DNA of 64,000 bases, taken from positions 31,945 through 95,944 of the forward strand of contig DASZSW010000031.1 in assembly GCA_035548515.1 (NCBI GenBank). The letters are read 5' to 3'. Below, piece after piece: positions 8,404 through 18,410 of the stretch. The DNA is from DASZQY01 sp035548515. GTDB taxonomy: Bacteria > Pseudomonadota > Alphaproteobacteria > Rhizobiales > Kaistiaceae. The translations under genes were made by a program, and so were the position numbers. Positions within the stretch are counted from its first letter, which is position 1; every line of letters starts with the position of its first letter. The notes beneath the pieces were generated by a model. The model had not been told where the DNA came from, did not search any database, and saw only the letters and a program-made list of their open reading frames with translations.

Positions 8404-9591
8404 CTACTCCGCGGCCGCTGGCTTGATGGACTCCTCGCGGGCGTCCACCGTCAGGCTCGAATTGGGCGTCGGCTCCTCGGCAGCCGACGGTGTTGCGCGG
8501 CGTCCGGCGAAGAATTCGCCGAGCGTGCCGACGATGCCCCGGGGCAAGAACAACGTCACGGCGATGAAGAGACCGCCGAGAGCAAACAACCAATACGGGG
8601 CAAGGGCGCCAGTCGTGAAGTAACTCTTGGCGTAGTTGACGAGGACGGCGCCGACGATCGGGCCGATCAACGTGAGGCGGCCGCCGACGGCGACCCAGAT
8701 CACCGTCTCGATCGAGTTGGCGGGGGCGAATTCGGACGGGTTGATGATGCCGACCTGTGGGACGTAGAGCGCGCCGGCGATCCCCGCGATGCACGCGGAC
8801 AGGGTCCACACCACCAGTTTGTAGTTCTCGACGCGGTAGCCGATGAAGCGCGTGCGGCTTTCCGCATCGCGGACGGCGATGAGCACCTTGCCGAATTTCG
8901 ATGCGGTGATGGACCGGAACAGGATGAAGGTGAGCGCGAGGGCGAGCGTGGAGCAGAAGAAGAGGACGCCACGCGTGGATTCGGCCTGGATGTTGAAGCC
9001 GATGATGTCCTTGAAATCGGTGAGGCCGTTGTTACCGCCGAAGCCCATGTCGTTGCGGAAGAAGGCGAGGAGCAGCGCATAGGTCATCGCCTGCGTGATG
9101 ATGGACAGATAGACGCCGGTGACGCGGCTGCGGAAAGCAAACCAGCCGAAGACGAAGGCGAGGATGCCGGGCGCCAGCAGGACGATGATGGCGGCAAACC
9201 AGAAATGGTCGAAGCCGTACCAATACCAGGGCAACGCCTTCCAGTTCAGGAACACCATGAAGTCGGGCAGGACCGGATCGGCGTAGACGCCCCGCGTGCC
9301 GATCTGGCGCATCAGGTACATGCCCATGGCGTAGCCGCCGAGGGCGAAGAAGGCGCCGTGGCCGAGCGACAGGATCCCCGCGAAGCCCCAGATGAGGCCG
9401 ACCGACAGCGCGAGCAGCGCGAAGCAGACGTACTTGCCGAGGAGCGGCACGAGGTAGCTCGGCATGTGGACGGCGCTGCCGGCGGGCGTCCACAGGTTCA
9501 GCGCCGGAATCAGTACCCCAGCGGCGAGGATGATCGCGACGACGGTCCACGTCGTGCGGTCGAGGCCGCCCTGGAAAAAGCGGGCGATCAC
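8404..9591 (-). CDS. urtC: Urea ABC transporter permease subunit UrtC
   Basis: A 395-residue LivM-like permease with about ten hydrophobic segments. The conserved block LIWGFAGILSLGHGAFFALGG and the segment FRNDMGFGGNNGLTDFKDI identify UrtC. A polar 40-residue C-terminal tail follows the last membrane segment. Its ATG overlaps the urtB stop by 4 bases, showing translational coupling. Confidence 0.93.
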   Translation of the reverse strand: MIARFFQGGLDRTTWTVVAIILAAGVLIPALNLWTPAGSAVHMPSYLVPLLGKYVCFALLALSVGLIWGFAGILSLGHGAFFALGGYAMGMYLMRQIGTRGVYADPVLPDFMVFLNWKALPWYWYGFDHFWFAAIIVLLAPGILAFVFGWFAFRSRVTGVYLSIITQAMTYALLLAFFRNDMGFGGNNGLTDFKDIIGFNIQAESTRGVLFFCSTLALALTFILFRSITASKFGKVLIAVRDAESRTRFIGYRVENYKLVVWTLSACIAGIAGALYVPQVGIINPSEFAPANSIETVIWVAVGGRLTLIGPIVGAVLVNYAKSYFTTGALAPYWLFALGGLFIAVTLFLPRGIVGTLGEFFAGRRATPSAAEEPTPNSSLTVDAREESIKPAAAE

Positions 9592-11195
9592 GCTTCCACC
9601 GCCCTGCCCTTGAGGGCAAACAGGCCACGCGGGCGGCGCTGAATGAACAGGATGATGAAGACGAGGATGGCAATCTTGCCGAGCACGGCACCGGCGAAGG
9701 GCTCGAGGAACTTGTTGGCGATGCCCAGCGACAGCGCGCCGACGAGCGTGCCCCAGAGATTGCCGACGCCGCCGAACACCACGACCATGAACGAGTCGAT
9801 GATATAGCCCTGCCCCAGGTTCGGACTGACGTTATCGATCTGGCTGAGCGCGACACCTGCAATGCCGGCGATGCCGGAGCCGAGGCCGAAGGTCAGCGCA
9901 TCCACCCACGGCGTGCGGATGCCCATGGCGCTCGCCATCGGGCGGTTCTGCGTTACGGCGCGCATCTGGAGCCCGAAGCTGGTGAAGCGGAGGACCGCAA
10001 GCAGCGCGACGAAGACCGCGATCGCGAAGGCGATGATCCACATGCGGTTGTAGGTGATCGTGAGGTTGCCGAGATCGAAGGCACCGGACATCCATGACGG
10101 GTTGCCGACCTCGCGGTTGTTCGGCCCGAAGATGGTGCGCACCGCCTGCTGCAGGATGAGCGAGACGCCCCAGGTAGCGAGCAGCGTTTCAAGCGGCCGT
10201 CCGTACATGAAGCGGATGATGCTGCGCTCGATCACGATGCCGACGATGGCCGAGACGAGGAACGCCAGCGGCAAAGCTATCGCCAAAGACCAGTCGAACA
10301 GCCAGGGCGCGTGGCCGCGTATCTGGTCCTGCACGACGAATGTCGTGTAGGCGCCGAGCATGACCATCTCGCCGTGGGCCATGTTGATGACCCCCATGAC
10401 GCCGAAGGTAATCGCGAGGCCGATCGCGGCGAGGAGCAACACAGAGCCCAGCGACAGGCCGTAATAGAAATTCTGCGCGCCGGACCACAACGCAAGCTCG
10501 CCGTTGATGACCGTGATGGCGCTATCGGCAGCGGCGTGAACGGCGGGCGACGCACTCGCGGGAAGCGACGTCAGCAAAGCCAGCGCGTCGCGGTCGCCGC
10601 GCATGCGGATGACGCCAATGGCGTCGATGACGTCGGCCTCGGCGGCGTCGCTCTTGCCAATGATGACGGCGGCGCGGGCTTCAATCAGCGCCCGCTTGAT
10701 CTTCGCGTCGGTTTCCTTGGCGAGAGCGGCATCGAGCGCCGGCAAGGCAGCGGCTTCGTGTGACTTGAAGACGGCCTGGGCGGCGGCAAGACGCTGCTTC
10801 GGATCGGGCGACAGAAGCGTCAGCGTGCCGAGCGCGGCGTTGACCAGGCCGCGGAGCTTGTTGTTGAGCCGGACCGTCTTCAGGCCATCAGGCGCCGTGG
10901 CCACGGGCTGGCCGGTGGCGGCATCGACGAGGCCGCTGTCAGCCTTGATGTAGACCTGTTTGGTGGCGGGGTCGAAGACCAGCTTGCCATCCTGCAGCGC
11001 ATGGATGACGGCCGCAGCCTGAGCATCGCCGCTGGCAGCGACGGCGGCTAGCGCGGCCTCGGTCTTGGGAAATGAATCTTCGGCGAAGGGAGCAAGCGCG
11101 TCGGCGAAGGTCGCAGCGCGGGCGCCGGTGGCAAGGGCGGCAATCAGCAGGAACGCGACGAGGAAAGCCTGCGACAGTTCACGGAGCGCGCGCAT
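9588..11195 (-). CDS. urtB: Urea ABC transporter permease subunit UrtB
   Basis: A 535-residue permease in two parts. Residues 1-28 are a signal peptide, and up to about 235 there is a helical, Ala-rich periplasmic extension resembling HEAT repeats. A LivH-like permease core follows from about residue 240 (YYGLSLGSVLLLAAIGLAITFGVMGVINMAHGEMVMLGAY). The extension is a known feature of proteobacterial UrtB. It is preceded by a strong hairpin after urtA. Confidence 0.92.
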   Translation of the reverse strand: MRALRELSQAFLVAFLLIAALATGARAATFADALAPFAEDSFPKTEAALAAVAASGDAQAAAVIHALQDGKLVFDPATKQVYIKADSGLVDAATGQPVATAPDGLKTVRLNNKLRGLVNAALGTLTLLSPDPKQRLAAAQAVFKSHEAAALPALDAALAKETDAKIKRALIEARAAVIIGKSDAAEADVIDAIGVIRMRGDRDALALLTSLPASASPAVHAAADSAITVINGELALWSGAQNFYYGLSLGSVLLLAAIGLAITFGVMGVINMAHGEMVMLGAYTTFVVQDQIRGHAPWLFDWSLAIALPLAFLVSAIVGIVIERSIIRFMYGRPLETLLATWGVSLILQQAVRTIFGPNNREVGNPSWMSGAFDLGNLTITYNRMWIIAFAIAVFVALLAVLRFTSFGLQMRAVTQNRPMASAMGIRTPWVDALTFGLGSGIAGIAGVALSQIDNVSPNLGQGYIIDSFMVVVFGGVGNLWGTLVGALSLGIANKFLEPFAGAVLGKIAILVFIILFIQRRPRGLFALKGRAVEA

Positions 11196-11220
11196 CTTCT
11201 CTCCAGCCCGCGTGGAAGAA

Positions 11221-11245
11221 GGGAGACGGCAGCCTGCCGTCTCCC
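11221..11245 (-). terminator. Intercistronic hairpin between urtA and urtB
   Basis: A perfect 12-bp inverted repeat (GGGAGACGGCAG / CTGCCGTCTCCC) with almost no spacer lies 18 bp after the urtA stop. No U tract follows, so it is more likely an mRNA-stabilising or attenuating hairpin that raises UrtA over the membrane subunits. Confidence 0.65.
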
Positions 11246-11263
11246 ATGATCGTCAAAGGTCGG

Positions 11264-12559
11264 CTAACTCGCGCCGCCACACGTCTTGGTGACGGTGTTG
11301 TAGTTGCCGCACTTGAGCGTGACCCAGTCGGACTCGAGGTCCTTGGAGCCCGGCAGGTAGTCGGTCCAGGCGTCGCCCGGCACGAGACCGTCGGTCTTCC
11401 ACACCACGTCGAACTGGCCGTCATCGCGCACTTCGCCGATGAACACCGGCTTGGTGATGTGATGGTTCGGCAGCATCTTTGAGACGCCGCCGGTCAGGTT
11501 CGCCTGCTCGATGCCGGGCAGAGCGTCGATGACCTTGTCGGCGTCGGTAGTGCCGGCCTTTTCGACCGCCTTCACCCACATGTTGAAGCCGATGTAGTGG
11601 GCTTCCATCGGGTCGTTGGTGGTGCGCTTGTCGTTGCCGATGAACTTGTGCCAGCCGTCGATGAACGCCTTGTTCTCGGGCGTATCGATCGACTCGAAGT
11701 AGTTCCAGGCAGCGAGGTGGCCGACGAGCGGCTTGGTGTCGAGGCCGGCGAGCTCTTCCTCACCGACCGAGAACGCGACGACCGGGATCTCGGTCGCCTT
11801 GATGCCGGCGTTGCCGAGTTCCTTGTAGAACGGAACGTTGGCGTCGCCGTTGACGGTGGAAACCACCGCAGTCTTCTTGCCGGCCGAGCCGAATTCCTTG
11901 ATGGCGGCGACTTCGGTCTGCCAGTCAGAGAAGCCAAACGGCGTGTAGTTGATCTTGATGTCCTCCGGCGCAACGCCCTTGGCCAGCAGGTAGGCCTCGA
12001 GGATCTTGTTGGTGGTGCGCGGGTAGACGTAGTCGGTGCCTTCCAGCACCCAGCGCTTCACCGCGCCGCCTTCGTCCGACATCAGGTAGTCGACGGCGGG
12101 GATGGCCTGCTGGTTCGGAGCGGCGCCCGTGTAGAAGACGTTGCGCTCGGACTCTTCGCCCTCGTACTGCACGGGGTAGAAGAGAATCGAGTTCAGCTCC
12201 TTGAACACCGGGAGCACGGACTTGCGGGACACCGAGGTCCAGCAGCCGAACACCGCGGCGACCTTGTCCTGGCTGATCAGTTCGCGGGCCTTTTCGGCGA
12301 ACAGCGGCCAATCCGAGGCCGGGTCGACGACGACGGCCTCGAGTTTCTTGCCGAGGAGGCCGCCCTTCTTGTTCTGCTCATCGATGAGATAGAGCATCGT
12401 GTCCTTGAGGGTGGTCTCCGAGATCGCCATCGTTCCCGACAGCGAATGCAGAATGCCGACCTTGATCGTGTCGTCGGCGGCAGCGGCCGGCTGGGTGAGC
12501 GGGGCCGAAAGTACGGCCGCCACTGCGGCCGCACCGGCGACCTTGAGCAGTGAACGCAT
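11264..12559 (-). CDS. urtA: Urea ABC transporter substrate-binding protein UrtA
   Basis: A 431-residue periplasmic receptor. The signal peptide MRSLLKVAGAAAVAAVLSA ends near PAAAA-DD, and the mature protein starts IKVGILHSLSGTMAISE, diagnostic of UrtA. Conserved blocks such as VFGCWTSVSRKSVLPV and FYPVQYEGEE follow. It captures urea for UrtBCDE. The start at 12559 is preceded by AGGGGGAA; the open frame extends 38 codons further but runs into the promoter. A sigma-54 promoter lies about 60 bp upstream. Confidence 0.94.
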   Translation of the reverse strand: MRSLLKVAGAAAVAAVLSAPLTQPAAAADDTIKVGILHSLSGTMAISETTLKDTMLYLIDEQNKKGGLLGKKLEAVVVDPASDWPLFAEKARELISQDKVAAVFGCWTSVSRKSVLPVFKELNSILFYPVQYEGEESERNVFYTGAAPNQQAIPAVDYLMSDEGGAVKRWVLEGTDYVYPRTTNKILEAYLLAKGVAPEDIKINYTPFGFSDWQTEVAAIKEFGSAGKKTAVVSTVNGDANVPFYKELGNAGIKATEIPVVAFSVGEEELAGLDTKPLVGHLAAWNYFESIDTPENKAFIDGWHKFIGNDKRTTNDPMEAHYIGFNMWVKAVEKAGTTDADKVIDALPGIEQANLTGGVSKMLPNHHITKPVFIGEVRDDGQFDVVWKTDGLVPGDAWTDYLPGSKDLESDWVTLKCGNYNTVTKTCGGAS

Positions 12560-12887
12560 TTGTATTCCCCCTGTTGAAGCGGACGTCGTTGGGAGGACGC
12601 CGTGCGGGGGTTTCGCAAAGGGTGTGCCAGATATGCGAGACGGGATGACAGTCTTCCCAGCTACTTCCCGCATTGCACTGGCGAATCTTTCGGCAGCGCA
12701 GCGGAGCGACCTGCCTGCGATTTCATCGCGCCCATGGAATGAGCAGCGCGCGCCTGTATTAGAGGCGCACCGTGCAATCCTGTGATGCGCGTCTCAGCGA
12801 CGTCGCATGTCTCCTTTACCGGTGTCGGACTGCTTCATAGAGTTGGTCACCGCTCAATCGGGAGGGCGGCAGCCAAGCAGAGGTCTC
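12560..12887. other. Divergent intergenic region urtA / alpha-2-macroglobulin gene
   Basis: This 328-bp stretch holds no gene I can support. It contains the sigma-54 promoter for urtA (12614-12629). GCGCACCGTGC at about 12765 and TTGCACTGG at about 12673 loosely resemble NtrC half-sites, but I see no convincing full NtrC dyad. No promoter for the rightward gene is obvious. Confidence 0.6.
12614..12629 (-). promoter_or_regulatory. Sigma-54 (-24/-12) promoter of urtABCDE
   Basis: Read on the minus strand the sequence is TGGCAC-ACCCT-TTGCG, matching the RpoN consensus TGGCAC-N5-TTGC exactly except for the last, weakly conserved base. The expected start of transcription is near 12603, giving a leader of about 44 bases before urtA. 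RpoN promoters need an activator; for urea uptake in proteobacteria that is usually NtrC under nitrogen limitation. Confidence 0.8.
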
Positions 12888-15800
12888 ATGCGCGTTCTCC
12901 ACGCCCTTCACCGGCTTATCTTTCCTGTTGTCTTCATCGCGGTCAGTGCAGTCATCGCGGGCAATGCGGCCGCTGCCGACCGACGCGTGATCATGACGTC
13001 GGACGCCGACTACTCCGGCTTCGATCTGAGGACGGTGAAGAACATCCCGCTCGATGTCTGCGAGCAGCAGTGCACCGACGACAACCAGTGCCGCGCCTTC
13101 ACGTACAACACCAAGGCGAGCTGGTGCTTCCTCAAGTCGGACTTCGGCGAGCTCAGTGCGTCGAAGGGCAACACCGCCGGCCGCGTTGTCGACGCGGTCA
13201 TCTTTACGCCAACGATCGAGAAGCAGCGGCTCGGCGAGCTGACCTTCATCGACCAGAGCCTGATCGACGAGGCGCGCACACAGGTTGGCGACCTCAAGAC
13301 ACGGTACAACACGACGGGCGCCAGCTACGCCGACCAGCGAAAAGCGGGTGGCGTCGCGTTCCGCACGCAGTCTTACGACGCGGCCGCGTCGGCATTCGGC
13401 GAGGCGCTTGCGCTGGCGCCGGAGGATCCTGGCGCGTGGCTCGACTACGCGGTGGCGAGCCTTGCCCGCAATCCGGAGAACTATTCGGACCGCGACCGGG
13501 CGCAGATCGATGCCAGTGGCGCGGCGATCAATGCGTATCTGCGCGCGGAGTCAAAGCCCGACCGGGCGGAGGCGCTCGGCCTGCTCGGCGACGCGCTCGC
13601 CAAGCGCGAGATCTGGCTGCCTTCCATCCGCGCGTATCGCGCGAGCCTCGCGCTCAACAAGGTGCAGCGGGTGCAGGACGCCTACGACAAGGTCGTGGCG
13701 GAGCATGGATTCCGCGTGGTCGACAACACCGTTGAGGCCGACAGCCCGACGCCGCAGATCTGCGTGAAATTTTCGGACTCGCTGCCGGTGGACCGACCGG
13801 ACCTCGCGGACTTTGTCACGGTGGATGGCGGCGACGGCCTCTCGGTCGAGCCGCAGGACCAGCAAATCTGCGTCAATGGCGTGAAGCATGGCGGGCGCTA
13901 CACGGTGCGGCTGCGCGGTGAGCTGCCGGCCAAGGACGGCGAGACGCTCGGCCATCCGGTCGAGCTGTCGATCTATGTGCGCGACCGTTCGCCGTGGGTC
14001 GGCTTTGCCGGCAACGCCTACGTGCTGCCCGGCGGCCCAGGCGCTTCGATCCCGCTGACCTCGGTCAATACGGACAAGGCGAAAATCACGATATACCGCA
14101 TTCCGGACCGCGGACTGGTCGATGTGGTGCGCAATGGCAACTTCCTGTCGCAGCTGAGCAAGTACAGCGCTGACGACATCGGCTACACCAGTGGAGAAAA
14201 GGTCTGGGACGGCACGCTCGATATCAAGTCGGAGCTGAACCAGAACCAAGTGACGGGCATACCGGTCGCCGATGCAGTGCCGGCTATGCGGCCGGGCGTT
14301 TACGTCATCACCGCGGCGCCCTCGACCGGCGACAGCGACGACTACGGTCCGGTGGCGACGCAATGGTTCATCGTCTCCGACATGGGGCTGACGGCGCTCT
14401 CCGGCGACGACGGCATCCATGTCGTCGCGCGGTCGCTGACGACGGCGCAGGCGCTTCCTGGAGTCGGTCTCCAGTTGCTCGCCGTGAACAACGAGATCCT
14501 CGGGCTGGCGACGACCGACGCTGACGGTGTGGCGGTTTTTGACGCGGGTCTGGCTCGCGGCACCGGCGGCAACGCACCGCAGCTGGTGCTGGCTGGCACT
14601 CCGACCGGATCGGACTTCGCGTTCCTCGATCTCACCCGCGCGGCATTTGACCTGACCGATCGTGGCGTGGACGGGCGCCCTGCCCCGCAGAAGCTCGACG
14701 TGTTCCTGACGCCGGAACGCGGTATCTACCGCCCCGGCGAGACGATCCACATGACGGGCATCGTGCGCGACACGCGCGCCAACGCCGTCGGCGACCTGCC
14801 GCTGACGCTGATCGTCGAGCGGCCGGACGGCGTCGAGTACAAGCGCGACACGCTGAGCGACAAGGGGCTCGGTGGCTACAACGACGACATCGCGCTGCAG
14901 GACAACGCGATGCGCGGCTCCTGGACGGCGAAGCTGTACGCCGATGTGAAGGATTCGCCGCTCGCCGAGACGACGGTGCTGGTGGAAGACTTCGAGCCGG
15001 AACGGCTGGCCCTGACGGTCGACACCGACGCCAAGGTCTATGACCGCAACGGGCCGACGAGCATCAACCTCGAGGCGCGCTACCTCTATGGCGCGTCCGC
15101 CCCCGACCTGACGGTCGAGGGCGAGGTTGTGCTGACGCCGACCAACACGGTCGCTGCCTTCCCGGGCTACAAGTTCGGCCTGGCGGAGGAGAGCGTCGAG
15201 CCGACGCGCGACACGCTGTCGATCGACGCCACCACCGACGAGGACGGCAAGGCGACGTTCGACATGACGCTGCCGGATCTGCAGACCTCGACGCGTCCCT
15301 ACGATGCGAACGTGATCCTGCGGGTCGCCGACACCAACGGCCGCGCAGTCGAGCGGACCCTGTCGCGGCCGGTCTCCGCATCGGGTCCGCTGATTGGCAT
15401 CAAGCCGGCGTTCGACGGCGATGTCGAGGAAGGCGCGCAGGCGATCTTCGACACGATCCTGGTCAGCCCCGATGGCCAGCGCCTGTCGAAGCCAGGCGCG
15501 ACATGGAAGCTGGAGCGCATCGAATCCGACTACCAGTGGTATCGCACCAACGGCAACTGGAACTACGAGCTGATCACCACGGCCTCCAAGGTCGATGGCG
15601 GCACGCTCGATTTCAGCGCTGATGCGCCGACGCGCATTACGTCGTCGGTCAAGTGGGGCGACTATCGTCTTACTGTCAGCGACGGCGACGAGACGGCGTC
15701 GAGCATCGAGTTCTACGCCGGCTGGTATCGCGCGGTGGCCTCGTCCGACACGCCGGACACACTGCAGGTCGCGCTCGACAAGCCGGCGTACCAGATCGGC

Positions 15801-18377
15801 GACACGGCGAAGCTCCGCCTCGACCCGCGCTTCGCGGGCACGGCGCTGATCCAGGTGATCGACGACCGGCTGATCGCCATGAAGACGGTGGATGTGCCGG
15901 AAGGCGGCACCACGGTCGACCTGCAGATCACCGAGGACTGGGGTCCCGGCGCTTACGTCACCGCCACGCTCTACCGTCCGATGGACGTGGAAGCCAAGCG
16001 GATGCCGGCGCGCGCGCTTGGCCTGACGTGGGCGAAAGTGGCGCCGGGCGACCGGCAGCTCGACGTTTCGCTCGACGTGCCGGACGAATTGCGTCCGCGC
16101 GGGCCGATGACGATCCCGCTCTCGATCTCCAACCTCAAGCCTGGTGAGGAGGCGTACGTGACCATCGCAGCGGTCGACGTCGGCATCCTGAACCTCACCA
16201 ACTTCAAGGCGCCGGCGCCGGACGACTGGTACTTCGGCCAGCGCAAGCTCGGCATGGAGATCCGCGACCTCTACGGGCTGCTGATCGACGGCATGCAGGG
16301 TGTCCCGGGCGTGATCCGCTCCGGCGGCGACAGCGAGGCGGTGCGGCTGAAGGCACCGCCGCCGACGCAGAAGCTGCTGGCGTTCTACTCCGGCATCCTG
16401 CAGGTCGACGACCAGGGCAAGGCGTCGGTGACGTTCGACGTGCCGGATTTCAACGGCAGCGTGCGCATCATGGCGATGGCATGGAGCAAGACCGGAGTCG
16501 GCCATGCGTCCAAGGACGTGTTCGTCCGCGACCCGGTCGTGGTGACGGCGTCGATCCCGCGCTTCCTCGCGGTGGGCGATACGTCGCGGCTGCTGGTCGA
16601 GGTCAACAACGTCTCCGGTCCGGCCGGCGATTACACGCTGACGGTCGCGACGGGCGAAGGCATCGGCTTCAAGGACGATGACGCCACCCGCAACGTGACA
16701 CTGGCCGAGAAGCAACGCGTCGCGTTCAACATTCCGATCAGCGGCGACAAGGCTGGCGACTTCGACATCAACGTGTCGCTGACCTCGCCCGCCGGCGAGA
16801 CATTCCCGGCGAATCTCGTGTTGGGCGTGCGCCCGCCGGGGGCGCCGGTGACGCGGCGGACCGTCGTGTCGGTGGCGGGCGGCGGCTCCCTCACCATCGA
16901 CAAGGAGTTGCTGTCGGAGTTCGTGCCCGGGACGACGTCGGTGGCGGTGTCGCTCGGCGGCGCCGGTCCGCTCGATGTGGCCGGGATCCTCTCGGCGCTC
17001 GACCGTTACCCGTACGGGTGCGTCGAGCAGCTCACGTCGCGGGCGATGCCGCTGGTGTACCTCGACGACGTGGCGGCTTCGGTCGGCATCGCTGCCGACG
17101 CGGAGGTGCGGAAGCGCGTGCAGGATGCGGTCGTGCGGGTGCTGGCCGATCAGGCAGCCTCGGGCAGCTTCGGCCTCTGGGGGCCGGAGGGCGCGGGCAA
17201 CGACCTGTGGCTCGACGCCTACGTCACGGACTTCCTGACGCGGGCGACCGAGAAGGGCTACGACGTTCCTGCGGTGGCGCGTAACCTCGCCCTCGACAAT
17301 CTGTCCAACCGGATCGCGTACGCCAACGACTTCGATTCCGGCGGCGAGGACATCGCCTATTCGCTGTATGTGCTGGCGCGCGCCGGCCGGGCGGCGATCG
17401 GCGATCTCCGCTACTACACCGACTCGAAGCTCAGCGCGTTCTCGACACCGCTGGCGAAGGCGCAGATCGGCGCGGCGATGGCGCTCTACGGCGACCGGCA
17501 GCGCGCCGGCCGGGCGTTCACGGCGGCGATGGGCGACATCTACAAGCAGGAGCAGAAGCCGTTCTGGCGGCGTGACTACGGCACGATCCTGCGCGACCAG
17601 GCAGCCGTGCTGACGCTCGCCGCGGAAACCCGCGAGGACAGCGTCGACATCCGGACGCTTGCCACGCGGATCGCCGCGACGGAGATGAAGAAGACGTACA
17701 CGAGTACGCAGGAGAATTCCTGGATGCTGCTCGCGGCGGCCGCTCTCATCAAGGACTCGGCCAAGACGGACTTCTCGATCGACGGGCAGCGCATTGCGGC
17801 GCCGCTCTTCCGCCGCTTCTCGGGCGACCGGGTTGAGTCTTCGCCGGTGGAGATCGACAACCTCGGCAGCGACAAGCTCGACGCCATCGTGGCGGCGACC
17901 GGCGTGCCGGAGACGCCCGATCCGGAAGGCGGCAACGGCTTCAAGATCGAGCGGACGTACTACACGCCCGACGGCGAGGAAGCCGATGTCTCGACCGTGA
18001 AGCAAAACGACCGGTTCATCGTGGAGCTGACGGTGACCTCCGACCATGACTTCGGCGGGCACCTGATGATCACTGATCCGATCCCGGCCGGCTTCGAGAT
18101 CGAGAATCCGGACATCTCGACGGGCGGTTCGGTCTCGTCCTACGACTGGCTGTCAACCACCACGGCCGCGCACACGGAGGCGCGCACCGACCGGTTCATC
18201 GCCGCGGTCGACCGCGACGACGACTCCTCGACGGAAATCACCGTCGCCTACTCGGTCCGCGCCGTCTCGCCGGGCGTCTTCGCCCAGCCGGCGGCGACGG
18301 TCGAGGACATGTACCGGCCGGAGTACCAGGCGCGGAGCGGCAACGGCACGGTCGAGGTGGTTGGGCCGACGCGGTAG
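12888..18377 (+). CDS. Bacterial alpha-2-macroglobulin family protein with N-terminal PAN/Apple-like domain
   Basis: A 1829-residue periplasmic protein. A signal peptide (MRVLHALHRLIFPVVFIAVSAV, cut near AAA-DRR) is followed by a Cys-rich PAN/Apple-like module (Cys58, 62, 68, 80), a TPR-like helical part (about residues 140-270), MG domains, and the A2M core. The thioester motif GCVEQ is intact (Cys1378). Such proteins trap proteases that breach the outer membrane, and pair with PBP1C, encoded next. Unlike E. coli YfhM there is no lipobox, so it is probably soluble. The ATG at 12888 is chosen over an upstream one (12807) because the signal peptide starts there. Confidence 0.9.
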   Translation: MRVLHALHRLIFPVVFIAVSAVIAGNAAAADRRVIMTSDADYSGFDLRTVKNIPLDVCEQQCTDDNQCRAFTYNTKASWCFLKSDFGELSASKGNTAGRVVDAVIFTPTIEKQRLGELTFIDQSLIDEARTQVGDLKTRYNTTGASYADQRKAGGVAFRTQSYDAAASAFGEALALAPEDPGAWLDYAVASLARNPENYSDRDRAQIDASGAAINAYLRAESKPDRAEALGLLGDALAKREIWLPSIRAYRASLALNKVQRVQDAYDKVVAEHGFRVVDNTVEADSPTPQICVKFSDSLPVDRPDLADFVTVDGGDGLSVEPQDQQICVNGVKHGGRYTVRLRGELPAKDGETLGHPVELSIYVRDRSPWVGFAGNAYVLPGGPGASIPLTSVNTDKAKITIYRIPDRGLVDVVRNGNFLSQLSKYSADDIGYTSGEKVWDGTLDIKSELNQNQVTGIPVADAVPAMRPGVYVITAAPSTGDSDDYGPVATQWFIVSDMGLTALSGDDGIHVVARSLTTAQALPGVGLQLLAVNNEILGLATTDADGVAVFDAGLARGTGGNAPQLVLAGTPTGSDFAFLDLTRAAFDLTDRGVDGRPAPQKLDVFLTPERGIYRPGETIHMTGIVRDTRANAVGDLPLTLIVERPDGVEYKRDTLSDKGLGGYNDDIALQDNAMRGSWTAKLYADVKDSPLAETTVLVEDFEPERLALTVDTDAKVYDRNGPTSINLEARYLYGASAPDLTVEGEVVLTPTNTVAAFPGYKFGLAEESVEPTRDTLSIDATTDEDGKATFDMTLPDLQTSTRPYDANVILRVADTNGRAVERTLSRPVSASGPLIGIKPAFDGDVEEGAQAIFDTILVSPDGQRLSKPGATWKLERIESDYQWYRTNGNWNYELITTASKVDGGTLDFSADAPTRITSSVKWGDYRLTVSDGDETASSIEFYAGWYRAVASSDTPDTLQVALDKPAYQIGDTAKLRLDPRFAGTALIQVIDDRLIAMKTVDVPEGGTTVDLQITEDWGPGAYVTATLYRPMDVEAKRMPARALGLTWAKVAPGDRQLDVSLDVPDELRPRGPMTIPLSISNLKPGEEAYVTIAAVDVGILNLTNFKAPAPDDWYFGQRKLGMEIRDLYGLLIDGMQGVPGVIRSGGDSEAVRLKAPPPTQKLLAFYSGILQVDDQGKASVTFDVPDFNGSVRIMAMAWSKTGVGHASKDVFVRDPVVVTASIPRFLAVGDTSRLLVEVNNVSGPAGDYTLTVATGEGIGFKDDDATRNVTLAEKQRVAFNIPISGDKAGDFDINVSLTSPAGETFPANLVLGVRPPGAPVTRRTVVSVAGGGSLTIDKELLSEFVPGTTSVAVSLGGAGPLDVAGILSALDRYPYGCVEQLTSRAMPLVYLDDVAASVGIAADAEVRKRVQDAVVRVLADQAASGSFGLWGPEGAGNDLWLDAYVTDFLTRATEKGYDVPAVARNLALDNLSNRIAYANDFDSGGEDIAYSLYVLARAGRAAIGDLRYYTDSKLSAFSTPLAKAQIGAAMALYGDRQRAGRAFTAAMGDIYKQEQKPFWRRDYGTILRDQAAVLTLAAETREDSVDIRTLATRIAATEMKKTYTSTQENSWMLLAAAALIKDSAKTDFSIDGQRIAAPLFRRFSGDRVESSPVEIDNLGSDKLDAIVAATGVPETPDPEGGNGFKIERTYYTPDGEEADVSTVKQNDRFIVELTVTSDHDFGGHLMITDPIPAGFEIENPDISTGGSVSSYDWLSTTTAAHTEARTDRFIAAVDRDDDSSTEITVAYSVRAVSPGVFAQPAATVEDMYRPEYQARSGNGTVEVVGPTR

Positions 18378-18410
18378 CGGGATGTTTGAGGAGACGCCGA
18401 CGGTTCTGGT

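Noticed and set aside
12660..12780. NtrC binding sites upstream of the sigma-54 promoter
   Set aside because: Only isolated GCAC-type half-sites occur; none forms a dyad with correct spacing that I would defend.
13551..18062. 1503-codon open frame on the minus strand opposite the alpha-2-macroglobulin gene
   Set aside because: Arg/His/Val-rich translation with no domains; a mirror of codon bias in GC-rich DNA. The plus-strand gene has clear family motifs throughout.
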